From Lunularia cruciata (taxonomy: Eukaryota; Streptophyta; Marchantiopsida; Lunulariales; Lunulariaceae): 64,000 nt of DNA. Location of the stretch: assembly GCA_948567375.1 (NCBI GenBank), contig OX419755.1, positions 20,104,517 through 20,168,516 of the forward strand, read 5' to 3'. Made by a program: the position numbers and the translations under genes. A model generated the notes under the pieces. It made no database searches. It was given only the letters and a program-made list of their open reading frames with translations, and was not told the origin of the DNA. Below are positions 36,870 through 46,740 of the stretch, piece after piece. Within the stretch, counting starts at the first letter, position 1, and each line of letters begins with the position of its first letter.

Positions 36870-37070
36870 TGGCATAGAGGAATATGAAGTGGAGTGGATT
36901 CTCCAAAAACACATGCGTGGTACTCACCATCCGTGGGTGAGCTATCTAGTAAAATGGAAAGGTTACTCCCTCTATGAAGCAACCTAGGAGCCCGCTACCA
37001 ATTTGGCACATGCACTGGTGTTTGTGCAAGCATTTGAGCAACAATTGCACAATGAGTACGTTGCATCTTA
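36870..37070 (+). pseudogene. Chromodomain at the C-terminus of the chromovirus polyprotein
   Basis: After a TGA the frame continues YEVEWILQKH, then SYLVKWKGYSLYEAT and a final stop near 37068. This is a classical chromodomain (the VEWIL..., YLVKWKGY and TWEP pattern). One TAG replaces the Trp of TWEP. Chromodomains of this element class bind methylated histone H3 and direct integration into heterochromatin. Confidence 0.88.
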
Positions 37071-37083
37071 AAAGGAGAGAGGT
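37071..37083 (+). other. Polypurine tract of the chromovirus
   Basis: AAAAGGAGAGAGG lies directly before TCTGTAATACC, the start of the 3' LTR. Such a tract primes plus-strand DNA synthesis. Confidence 0.8.
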
Positions 37084-37084
37084 C

Positions 37085-37749
37085 TGTAATACCAAGAGCT
37101 AGCCATATGATCTAGATGTGAAATTTGGTTTGGTAACATCTAGAATGATGTTATACATGATGGTCAAAATAGATAAGATAGAAGTATCACCAAAAGAGTA
37201 CTTCTACTAATAGTGCAGAAACCAAAATAGACTTGAGAACCTTAGAACAAATAGCTAGACATATGATTTGAAGGTGAGAATTGGTTTGGTAACATCTGGA
37301 AGGATGTTACACATGATGGACTAAACAAATCAGAAAGAGGTATCACCAAAAGGGGACTTCTACTAACAGAGTAGGAACTAAAATATACCTGAAATCTTTG
37401 AAGGCAATTTTGGAGGCCTAAATGGATGAATTAGGCCTCAAAAATGTGCAAATTCCCCCCCCCCCCAAACAAAGGAAAGGCTGACCTTCACTCCTCTTTG
37501 CTTTGTCTTGTCGAGAGCTTTCCAACGGTACCTTACGTGATTTTGAGATTCCTACATGAAGATTCCCTAAAATATTCCTTTTGGTCAAAGCTTGTTTGAC
37601 CAACCAAATAGGACCTAGACCAGACATGTCACCCATCCAAGTAAGTAATCCAAGGGTGGAGCTTGCTAATATGTCACCTATATGTGTCCCTAATCCTATG
37701 GGGGACCTTCTTTGGAGGAGATACTCTTTGTCTATATAATAAAGAGAAG
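37085..37749 (+). repeat. 3' LTR of the chromovirus, truncated
   Basis: This is 665 bp, collinear with 30539-31203 including the C-run and TATATAATAAAG, then it ends abruptly at AAGAGAAG. The next base belongs to the methyltransferase-element leader (CTAGTTTAGAGTAGATCTTG, matching 56647 on). Confidence 0.85.
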
Positions 37750-39780
37750 CTAGTTTAGAGTAGATCTTGGTCATTGTTTGGCAAAATCTACCCATCCTAC
37801 TAGATTGTGTGCAATAGGGTTTGAGCCCTAGATCTCTAGTTCCTAGACTAGCGCCCTAGCCAACTGGTCCACCCTCACTTGTTGTCCTAGTGACTATTCC
37901 ACTATTATCTATACACTTGTAGCTTTGGCTAAGAGAGACAGTTTGATTCTATTCTTGGTGACCTTGGTAGCTTAGGACATAGAAAGGAACTCCTATTATG
38001 TCAAATGCCAAATGGTGGCAAAGTAAATCTAGTGTTGTTTTATGAGATGGAATGTTTTTGTTTAGATTTCTTGTGATTGGACTCCCTCCATTCTCTACTT
38101 CTTGTTAAACACAACTTTGTGTGAGGTGCTCTATATTTTGAGCATTGGTGCTCCGGTGTGCTCTCGGTAGTGAGGCTGGAGTGGTGACCAATCAGACTAC
38201 CTTTGTTTCTCTCCGATGAGGCAAGAAGTGATGATCTACAGACCATGAGAGTGCATATTGTGATGGTAGGTTATAGGTTTCACTTTCTCTTAGTGTAGTT
38301 GTCATAATTAGGGCTACATTAGTGGGTAGTGCTTGGTTGGTGTTGGTACTTGGTGGTGTTGCCACTTGGTGGGGTACTTGCTGTTGTGGTTTACAGTTTA
38401 GGGTTTGCAATTGGCAATTTGTGGTTATTTTGTCACAATGGAGTCCGCTGGGGATTCTAGAAGAGATAGCCTTGTAGTATGCAATGGGTTTACTCAGAGT
38501 GGTGCTCAATATCTGTCTATATCTCATGTCCTAATGAGGGAGGAGATTGACTTTAAGTAAGAGTTTGATATAGGAGCTTATTCAATTGAGAGTGCACTTA
38601 GTGTGTCCGCATCGTTATTGTGGGACATGGATGAGATTTATGGGGTCTCAAAAGGCCCTAGGCGTTGCTCTTGTATATTGGGTACCATTGAGTTGGACAA
38701 CTTCACCCAAGAGTTTGATAGTTGGTGTGATTTGCAGTAGATGCAGAACCTGACTTTGTTCACACCTTTCATTGCATGGAAGGGATTGTTTCAACACTTG
38801 GAGTGTCTGCCAATGGATGACTACCATGAATTCAAGAGAGCTCACTTGGAGGAGATTGAGTTATGGAGATAATATTGGTTTCCAAACTATATCTCCATTA
38901 TTTCATGCTTGGTTGCTAGGGGTAGATCGGCCGTACCCACGAGTTTTAGCTTGAGTAGCGTTGGTGGAGCTAGCGGAGGTGCACTAGCTGGAGATAGTGT
39001 TATTGTGAGGGGAGGTACCGCTATAGGAGGTGGTGTAATATCCCCATGTGGATTTCTTCTAGTGTTTAGGCAAAACTACCAAGGAGTGTGGACTGACAAG
39101 CTGAGGAGCTTGTAGGAGTTCCAACAAAAGATTGGAGAGAGCCTACGCAAGGCATATACTTGCATGAGATGTCTAATCAATTTCACTTAGGGAGTTATTA
39201 AGGCCCAAGTAGTCCAATTTTGGTATAGGATATTGGATAGGGAGTTGCAACATAGAGTTCATGATGCTATGTTGTTATAGGCTACTTTGCACTTTTTAGT
39301 AATGGTTGTTGGTTTGGTTGAGCGTATTGAGCTCAACATGGTAGAAGAGAGAGTGGTGACATTTGGATTTGGTAGGGAGACCTCATCCATAGTTGTGATT
39401 TCTTCTAGAGTCCAGCAGAGTGCATCATGCCTAGTTGGTTTTTGAGGACAAGGTGTATAGTCCAAATCATATGGAGCGAGTGGAGGGCCTACTGTAGCTA
39501 GACCTTTACCTTCATTTTTGGGTCTGTAGTAGGAAGTGAGTGGTGGTGTTGCTTGTTGGACTTATGGTGGACTTCATAACAAGATAGAGTGCACTTAGGG
39601 CAGCAGATCTGATACCTTTGGTGCATCACAACCAGCATAGAGGCAATGTGAGCATTGCCATAGATTTGGTCACACTAGTCACCTTGCTTTGACCTACACC
39701 TGGAGTTATAAAGTGGTAGGGCTCCTATGGCATGTGGTAGAGGAGCTCAAGGTCATGGAGGACGAGGTGCTAGAGGTGGT
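37750..39780 (+). pseudogene. Flipped leader and gag of the old methyltransferase element (right piece)
   Basis: This is collinear with 56647-58695 of the younger copy. The gag start ATG is preserved here at 38438 (ATGGAGTC), whereas the younger copy has ACG at 57342. Gag segments such as LLWDMDEIYGVSKGPRR and LFTPFIAWKGLFQHLE are readable, with stops including TAG where the younger copy has CAG. The zinc-knuckle region is degraded. The match ends near 39780, where reversed X sequence follows. Confidence 0.8.
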
Positions 39781-39802
39781 GTAATCAAAATAAAATCTAA
39801 TG

Positions 39803-40239
39803 TAATCAGTTTGGTTACACAACTCAACTCACACTCAATCAGATCAATACTTGATCTTTCACAATATAATTTGCCAACAATTGGACATTGATCACAATCA
39901 AGTCACACTCACTCTAGCTAAGAAAATCCAAGTGACGCTCGTTGACCTCAGTCCACCATAGCCAAAACTCAAAGGCTCAACATCAAAGAAGTGAGCTCTT
40001 TGGAGCTACACTTGGAAAGTATACCCCTTGGACTTGAGCTAGGTCTCAAACCTTTATGGTCCCACTAATGGCACACCCAATGGTGCAAACGGTGGGCCTC
40101 ACCATGAAGTCAATACCCCAAACACAAAATCTGACCAATGGAAAGTAGTCTATGAGTAATTGCTAAAATACCTCTAACCATTATCATTGCAACTCTAGTG
40201 TCCGAGCAATCTAGATGTGATACTACAAATGGCATGACA
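39803..40239 (-). repeat. Terminal repeat X, 5' copy of the old element (A1)
   Basis: On the minus strand this starts TGTCATGCC at 40239 and ends CTGATTA at 39803, followed by CATTAGA, the start of the internal region. The younger copy has the same X-to-internal junction (CTGATTA|CATCAG at 55987). No Y copy follows X and none precedes it. Confidence 0.78.
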
Positions 40240-40243
40240 TGTT

Positions 40244-41540
40244 ATGTGATGATCAAAGAAGGATTATTCATTTTTTTGGAGGTAAGAATATTACTTTGTT
40301 TGTTTGAGGGAAGAATATTACTTTGTTTAAATGATATGAGTTTGGTGAAACTCTTGCAATAAGATAATGTTTATTATTTTTTGATTTGCACGAGGTATGC
40401 TTGGATCTTGCCATGACATGGATGTACTAGAAGATCTCCTATTTGGTGTGAGTTAAACACAAGAGGAGAGAGCAGTTTGTTTGACAAGCATCAATATCTT
40501 TTAGGAGACTTGTGTTATGTCCCAATGAGTCACTTGGTCCCCTCCTTCAAACAAACCCGCTCTCAAGAGAAACAAGATTTCAACAAATGTTTTGCAAAAG
40601 CTAGAGTGCTAAAATGAGCATTGTATTGGGGTGTTGAAGGCAAGATTGAGTTCTTTAAAAGAATTAAGGATTCAACTCAATGACCATTGTAGAAATTCAA
40701 TGGTGTTAAAATAGGTGATTGTGTGTATTATTTTACATAATTTTCTTATTAACCAAACTGATAATTGGGTAGAAGAATAGATAGAGATTGTTGAACAACA
40801 TACAATGATTCAGATCAAGGAGTAGAGTATGTTGAGAAAATTGGGAGGAGACTAGAAGTTATCTAATGCAAACTTGTTTAGCATATATGCTTTGAAGGCA
40901 ATGAAAACATTATGAATATCATGCACCAAAGGTAGGTAGTAGAAGTGTAATTTATAAGGGGAGTTGAGATTTGAAAAAGATAAATAAATTTATGCTAGAA
41001 ATGTATTTGAATGTGTTTGTAATATGCAGATATTTTTGCTTATTAAAACATAAAAAAATAAAAGATAAAATAAAAATTAGATATAAAATTAAAAACAATT
41101 CTAGTTCTAGTAAACTAGTTCTAATTCTAGTAAACTAGTTTTGATTCTGATATACGAAACTTTGTTGGAAAAGGCAACCGTGTAGAAAACAAGAAGGATG
41201 GGAAGACCCCATCAAGCCGTACAAGGGTGCGACAAAAAAGCTAAAATGGGCTTAAGCCCCAATAGAGTAGATATGAGAAATCTGTCTTTATGAGTTTAGT
41301 ATATGAGAAATATACTAAACTAATATGGCCAATTCTAGTTATAGTAAACTGGTTGTTATTGTCAACTAATTTTAGTAAACTAGTTTTAAGATTTATTTTA
41401 AAGACACCTCAAACTGAGACATCTCAAGGGAAAACCTCAAACTGAGATGTCTTATGGAAAAAACTTTGAATCAAAGAGGATTTTGAAAAACTTTGCTTCA
41501 AAAGTGTTTTGGATGAAGCTTTTTGCTTAGAATATAATTT
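40244..41540. other. AT-rich non-coding stretch with short palindromic repeats
   Basis: No gene is recognised. Around 41098-41150 and 41330-41390, strings like TTCTAGTAAACTAGTT recur. At about 41291-41317, GTTTAGTATAT and ATATACTAAAC form a perfect 11-bp inverted repeat around GAGAA. The segment 41195-41260 weakly resembles one near 13815-13905. Confidence 0.45.
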
Positions 41541-41754
41541 ATCAAAAAGTTTTAGAAGAAGAGAAGTGATGAAAGAAGGGTAAAAGAGATAGATTATATT
41601 TTTTTAGAGTTTGGGGATAGTTTGAGGAACAGATTTTTGAGAGTTTGGATAATTTTGAGAGAGTTTCTTGATTTTTAGAGGGACTTTTGGGATGTTGATG
41701 GGTGAAAGGCCAACAAGGTAGAATTTGAGCAACTAGAATTTGAATAAGCACAAT

Positions 41755-42200
41755 ATTGGGAGGGTTTAGGAAGTACAACAATTTTAAACTTGCTTGTTTG
41801 GGAGGAGAGGGGTTTTGGGAGGGTTTAGGAAGTACAAGAAGTTTAAACTCACCTGTTTGGGAGGAGAGGTGCTTTTGAGAGGAGAAGGGAAGTGCAAGAA
41901 CTCTTATTAAGTGTTTTGAAACCAATTTGAAGTTGCATGGGTTTAGTGGTTGTTGCCTTGGTTTAGTGTGAGAAGCATTGTGAATTGAGAATGTATCAAG
42001 AAGCATTGTAGGGTAAGCAAGCAAGTGTCAAAGAGAGTGTAGGAGAGTAAAAGATACCAAGCTTTGCCTCCTAAAGCACAAGTGTTTTTAGTTATCTCTC
42101 CCATCAAGTACATTCTCTCCCAAAGCACAAGGTTTCAAGGACATTCTCTCCCAAAACACGAGGGTTTTTTCATTGCACCTATCAAGCATTGCCTCCCAAA
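41755..42200 (+). repeat. Short tandem repeats (59-bp unit, and CTCCCAAA-type units)
   Basis: GGGAGGGTTTAGGAAGTACAA begins two adjacent 59-bp units at about 41757 and 41816. A partial third follows at 41875. Further right, CTCCCAAA(A/G)CAC(A/G)AG-like strings recur near 42118, 42149 and 42189. An open frame on the minus strand here (41542-42024) is a reflection of this purine-rich repeat and is not called as a gene. Confidence 0.6.
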
Positions 42201-42212
42201 CTTGAGTGCCAA

Positions 42213-43480
42213 AATGGATACTTACAAAAGAAATGTTGAGCAGGAACAAATTGGCAAAATAGGAAAAGGGCCATGGTATATCAGGTTTCATACTCTCACT
42301 GATCATATGCCATATATAAAATGGTGCTTGATGGACAAGGATCAGATTCAAAGTGCAGCAGAGCAGATTCAAGAAGTTGATTTAGATTCCCTTGGACAAA
42401 AGATGGCTCTTGGTATCCAAGCCTCATGTGAGTAATGTTTTTTATCTAAGAGATTTTTTGAACTGTTAGCCAAAGTCCAGATTTAGCACAGCAGATTTTT
42501 AGCATTTTTTGCACAAAACTTGAGAGCAAACTGCACCCGCAAACCATATTAGGTTTGGGTCCCAGCCGTGCAAAGCATGCAAGAGTTTTGCTTGGCTGAG
42601 GTTTGTGCAAAACTCTCACTGCACAAACCACTTGCATGGTTTGCACAGGTGGGGAAGAAACTAGTGTGGTTTGCATGGCAGTGGCCTAAATGGGTGCATG
42701 GTATTTAATGGTTTGGTAATGGTTGTGCAGGTGCACTTGTGCATGGAATTTGTAAATATATGGGACCAAGAAACCCATAGTGGAAGAGTGAGAGGAAGAG
42801 AGTTGGTGCTAGGTGTGGATATGATTTGAGAAGCTTTATGTTTGCCCCGAGAGAGCACTCCAAGAAAGAAAAGAATACCACAAAGTATGGTTGAAGACTA
42901 GTTCTCAGTTAGAGATGACACAACAAAGAAATATCTAGCTAGATAGTGTGCATATCTTGCATTCCGTTTGTTGTTCTAATTATCGTGTTTAGTACTCATT
43001 CCTTCTTGATGTCGTAGAGTTGTACATGGGAACATTGTTCTTATAGTGAAGAGTAACATGTCCAGATCTACTCTAGTTAGTATGATTGTGCATTCCATCC
43101 ATTCTTCTGATTATTGTGTTTCGTACTCATTCCTTCTTGATGTCATAGAGTTGTACATAAGAACATTATTCTTGTAATGAAAAGTAAGATGTCCAAAACT
43201 ACTCTAGTTAATTATGATCAAGCAAAGCTCATATTACTTGCTATTGAAGCAAAGTTGGTTGTAGTGTAGAGGCAGCTTGACCATGCAGATGGTAGATGGT
43301 TTTGTCTTACTCAAGTAGGACAGATCCTTACTCACTTGTTCATGGAGAGAGGATTAGTGGATGAGGATCAGCTTGCATATGGCCTTGGAATGCTAAATGA
43401 GGATGTTTATGTCCATGAAGGTGGAATGGATGACAATACACTTGAGGTTACACCTGAGTGTGAGCAAGTGAGAGTATAGA
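42213..43480 (+). pseudogene. Coding-like remnants of unknown protein, with a tandem duplication
   Basis: An ATG near 42213 opens a 73-codon frame ending QASCE. Another coding-like stretch from 43200 to 43478 (NYDQAKLILLAIEAKL, LAYGLGMLNEDVYVHE) has one TAG. Between them, 42958-43087 and 43088-43208 are a tandem duplication (shared TACTCATTCCTTCTTGATGT and GAGTTGTACAT). These pieces may be decayed exons of one gene leading into the phosphatase relic downstream. I do not recognise the products. Confidence 0.35.
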
Positions 43481-43588
43481 TGCATAAGTTCTTGATTCTG
43501 ATATTGACATTTACTTCTGATTTCATATGTACCTACATATCTTCATATATATAGTTTATTTATTGCCTCTTTTGGCAATGTGTATTCA

Positions 43589-44750
43589 TTAAGGAACTTG
43601 ATTGCAGTGAGTTTGGTGTACAACCCATGTTACTTGTGAGCACTTGGAGGTGTATGATGAGGAGAAGAGAGGAGCACCACAGGCCAAAGCATGGGGGAAG
43701 AGGAGAAGTTGAGCCACTTGATCATGGAGAAAGCGGAGAGGTTGAGCCATGAATACTACTACTTGTACATGATGACTATATGACTTATAATGTAGATGTA
43801 GAGGAGTGTAGGGCAAATATAGAGAGGTGCAATATACATTTAGAGGAGCATCTTTTGATTGAGAGAGAGACTAGACTTGCAGAGGCGGAGTTGAAAATAA
43901 GGACCAAAGAGAGTTGACTAGTAGAGAGGGAGGAGCAATTATGGTTAGAGGAACATATTATTGGTGGAGAGAGAGACTGAACTTGCATAGAGAGAGATAC
44001 ATCAATGTAGAGAAGAGAGTGTTACTTATGAGAGATTAGTAGAGTTAGTTAGTGTTATTTGGGAGAGTGAGGATACATATAGAGCTTGAATTGAGAGGCT
44101 TGCTGAGTTAGATAATCTCATTACAACTGGAGGTAAGAGGTTGACATAGTTGGGTGTACTTGTCATAGATAGAGAGCCTATGGCAAAAGTGTTACAACTT
44201 CAAGAGATTAATTACCTTAGAGATTTTATCATTACCATGGAGTTACTGGAGAGGAACCATAGTACTCTACAAGAGACTAGGACTTAGTTAGACACTCTTA
44301 GGGAAGTATATGCAGCTGCTCAAGAGGAGGTTATGAGTGGCTTGAGATAGAGAAGTTAAGATACCCTTGGGGATTTCCTCCTATTGATGTTGGACCTCAG
44401 ATGGAAGAATACCATGGTGAGCATCAACCTAGTGAGACTAGGGAAGCATCAAAGAGGAGAGGAGAGCCTAGTGAACTTAGAGTTGATTTAAGAGTGAATG
44501 CCACTTAGACATGGTTGACTCTTATTAATGGGCCAAGAGAAGAGCCTTATTTTCATGTAAGGTAGTATCTAGTGGCATAGAGACCTTGCACTTTAGAGGA
44601 TCTTGAAGCCTTTCCTCTTATATTTAGAGGTACACTAGAGGAGGTTTCATGGCTACAAGAGAGGAGGTCATCCTTGAAGAATAAGGTACATTGGCTCACA
44701 CAATTGAGTGAGAGGATGATCTCATCTAGAGCATTCATCCCACAAATTCA
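43589..44750 (+). pseudogene. Degenerate coiled-coil-like coding region
   Basis: Broken plus-strand frames carry repeated Glu/Arg-rich stretches such as IERETRLAEAELK and LVEREEQLWLEEH, suggestive of a coiled coil. These are followed by EAFPLIFRGTLEEVSWLQER near 44605-44670. Stops, largely TAG, are frequent. It sits immediately upstream of the phosphatase-like relic and could be its N-terminal part or another repeat. Confidence 0.3.
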
Positions 44751-44754
44751 TTTT

Positions 44755-46006
44755 CATACTGATTTGAGGTAGAAGATTATTGTACTTGATGTGAGTTGTT
44801 TGGCATTAGAGTTCTTACTCAACCAGGATTCTTGAAGTGGTGTGTTGATACCCAAAGGAGAGGATAGAGCTCATATAGAGCTTGTAGTAATTCATGGTAT
44901 ATTCTACAGCCTTGCATTAACAAGTTCATGGAGTATTGTATCACACACTTTGAGGTTGTACTTTGGACTAGTGGTCCAAAGAAGGAGGCGGAGACACTAT
45001 TGCAATCTATGTGGGATTATTGCTTTTTGCCTATAGGAGTACATAATGGATCTAGACTATTGGCATGCTTCTCCCAGACCAATGGATATATTGATGAGTA
45101 TAGAGGTTTCATGGTTAGACCTTATAGTAAGTTTACATTTCCAGGTTTATCCATTAGAGATATATTGGTTGTGGATAGTGATGCTTTACCTTATATCAAA
45201 ACTATCATCATAATGCTATACATCCTTCTACATTTCTCCTGTGTCACGCCATTTGTAGTGCCACATCTAGATGCTCGGACAGTGGAGTTCCAATGATGGT
45301 AGTTAGAGTTATTCTAGTAGTTTCTTAGAGACTACTTTCCGACGGTTAGATTTTGTGTTTGGGGTACTGACTTCACGGTGGGGCCCACCATCACTTTGCA
45401 CCGTTTGCACCATCAAGTGTGCCGTCAGCGGGACCGTTAGGGTTTCAGTGCTAGCTCGAGTCCAGGGGGTATAGTTTTGAAGTGAGCTCCAGAGAGCTCA
45501 CTTCTCTGATGTTGAGCCTTCGAGTTCCTGGCTATGGTGGACAGAGGCCGGCGAGCGTCACCTGGAGTCTCTATGCTTGAGTGGGTGTGGCTTGACTGTA
45601 ATCAGTGCCCAATTGTTGGTAGTTTATAGAGTGACAGATCAAGTACTGATCTGAGTTGAGTTGAGTTGAGAGTGGTAAACAATCTGATTATTGTGGCACT
45701 TTAGAGTCTATGTATGACTTACGTGTGAGTTGTGCTTCTATAGTGTATGATGTTGACAACAATGTATGTTGTGTAGCAATGTATATACGCATGACACCCG
45801 TCAATAAATTTAGTACTTCATATACTCCATTGTTAGATATCCTTGTAACTCCTCTAGACAGATTTAGAGCTTCTACATATTTAGCTATTAGGTTTTCAGA
45901 GGAGGAATGGACCTCAAGTAGATTTAGAGATTATAGCTTGGACCCTTTTGATTTGTTGGAAAGATGCTTCCATGAGCTGGAAATGCATGCTTGTGAGAGG
46001 AGATGA
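44755..46006 (+). pseudogene. FCP1/NIF-type (TFIIF CTD phosphatase-like, HAD superfamily) phosphatase relic split by a solo X-Y repeat
   Basis: Readable pieces follow the order of the NIF domain: IIVLDVSCLALEF, where the DxDG-like motif I is degraded; then a frameshift; MEYCITHFEVVLWTSGPKKE (family pattern HFEVGIWTSxxKKN); LLQSMWDYCFL; and VVDSDALPY, where DDSPYK is expected. The family dephosphorylates Ser residues of RNA polymerase II CTD or similar substrates. At 45241 the reading is interrupted by a 555-bp X-Y repeat. On the other side it seems to resume (45800-46006, TSYTPLLDILVTPLDRFRAS) to a TGA. Both motif Asp sites and the frame are damaged, so it is not functional. Confidence 0.5.
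45242..45796 (+). repeat. Solo X-Y terminal repeat of the methyltransferase element family
   Basis: X is 45242-45690 (TGTCACGCCATTTG to CTGATTA) and Y is 45691-45796 (TTGTGGCACTTTAG to GCATGACA). The termini are inverted (TGTCAxGC / GCATGACA). The flanks CCTG and CCCG could be a 4-bp target duplication with one mutation. Internal sequence is absent, so this is the usual product of recombination between repeats. It defines X-Y as one unit with outer borders. Confidence 0.78.
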
Positions 46007-46379
46007 ATGTGGTATTATAGCCTTTTTTTTATATGACCCATATATTATTGCCACTTTCATGATGCACTTGTGCAAGATGAAGCAATTTAGTTCATATATA
46101 CAGTGTACTTCACTATCACACACCTTGGATGTTGTTATATTTCCACTTCACTTTCATTGTCATTAAGTGGTTTTAATGATTGCATTGCTATCATTTTTTT
46201 ATTGCCTTGCTAGCATCTATATTATATATAATCATCATTAGTAGTGAGCACTCCATCTCTTTGTATATGCTTCACAAATCCCAAGCCTCATGTGACTAAA
46301 AGACTTAAGCAAAACCATATTATAGAATACTGTAGAACAATATAAATACAGCAAAAAGAGTGCAGCACAAACTAAGAAC

Positions 46380-46740
46380 TTGGCAGGTAAGCATGCCCAA
46401 AATTGTTATTCAAACAAGCAAACAAACACCCACCAAAGTAGGCTGTACAAACCTCGAGTGCACAACATATGGTTTGCATGCCGCCATGGAAACCATATGT
46501 TGCACAAAGTTGTTTCATGGTTTGCTGCACAAACCACCAGGCTTTTGCACAAGTTTGGACTTCTCATTTCTAGTCTTGTCAATTTAACAATTTCTCAGTT
46601 TATAGTGTTCTCTTTTGTTTGAAAAACATACAGAATAAAATGTACACAATGTATGCAAAGTTCAATGTTTCTTGTTGAAAAATGAAAATATTTCTCATTT
46701 AAAATAGAAGGTTTACATAAATGTGATCCATAGAACTATC
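46380..46740. other. Segment rich in TTTGCAC/GTGCAAA strings
   Basis: GGTTTGCATG, GCACAAACCAC and similar strings recur here, and also at 42480-42740. The two clusters bracket the remnants between them and might be diverged ends of one larger repeat. No full-length alignment could be made by eye. Confidence 0.25.

Larger units (their letters stand above)
30539..37749 (+). mobile_element. Nested chromovirus (Ty3/gypsy with chromodomain), decayed
   Basis: The element has a 5' LTR, a Met-tRNA-type primer site, gag with one zinc knuckle, protease, RT, RNase H, integrase with a GPY/F module, a C-terminal chromodomain, a polypurine tract and a 3' LTR lacking its last ~75 bp. It sits in the leader of the methyltransferase element. 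The missing LTR end and about 480 bp of missing leader (relative to 56165-56646) are adjacent, so a single deletion explains both. Many stops and frameshifts show it is inactive. Confidence 0.88.
23676..40239 (-). mobile_element. Old Ty3/gypsy retrotransposon with DNA methyltransferase and PHD finger, partly inverted and carrying a nested chromovirus
   Basis: Read on the minus strand, the element starts with terminal repeat X (40239-39803). Its leader and gag segment is present but flipped (plus strand, about 30396-39780). It then continues as the end of gag, protease, methyltransferase, RT, RNase H, integrase and PHD finger (30395 to 24500), and ends with Y-X-Y (24343 to 23676). Every segment aligns by eye with the younger copy at 55538-64000 wherever that copy is visible. 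Putting the flipped block back restores collinearity, so this is one element. CpG is scarce, and many CG positions of the younger copy are TG or CA here, as expected of long-methylated, decaying DNA. It cannot be active. Confidence 0.85.

Noticed and set aside
23676..40239. A tyrosine-recombinase (DIRS/PAT/Ngaro) element, suggested by the split repeats.
   Set aside because: The element has a clear DDE integrase with a His2-Cys2 zinc site and a putative 4-bp target duplication. No R-H-R-Y recombinase signature was seen.
41542..42024. A 160-codon minus-strand frame.
   Set aside because: It reflects a purine-rich tandem repeat on the plus strand. The peptide is a low-complexity Pro/Ser/Leu repeat.
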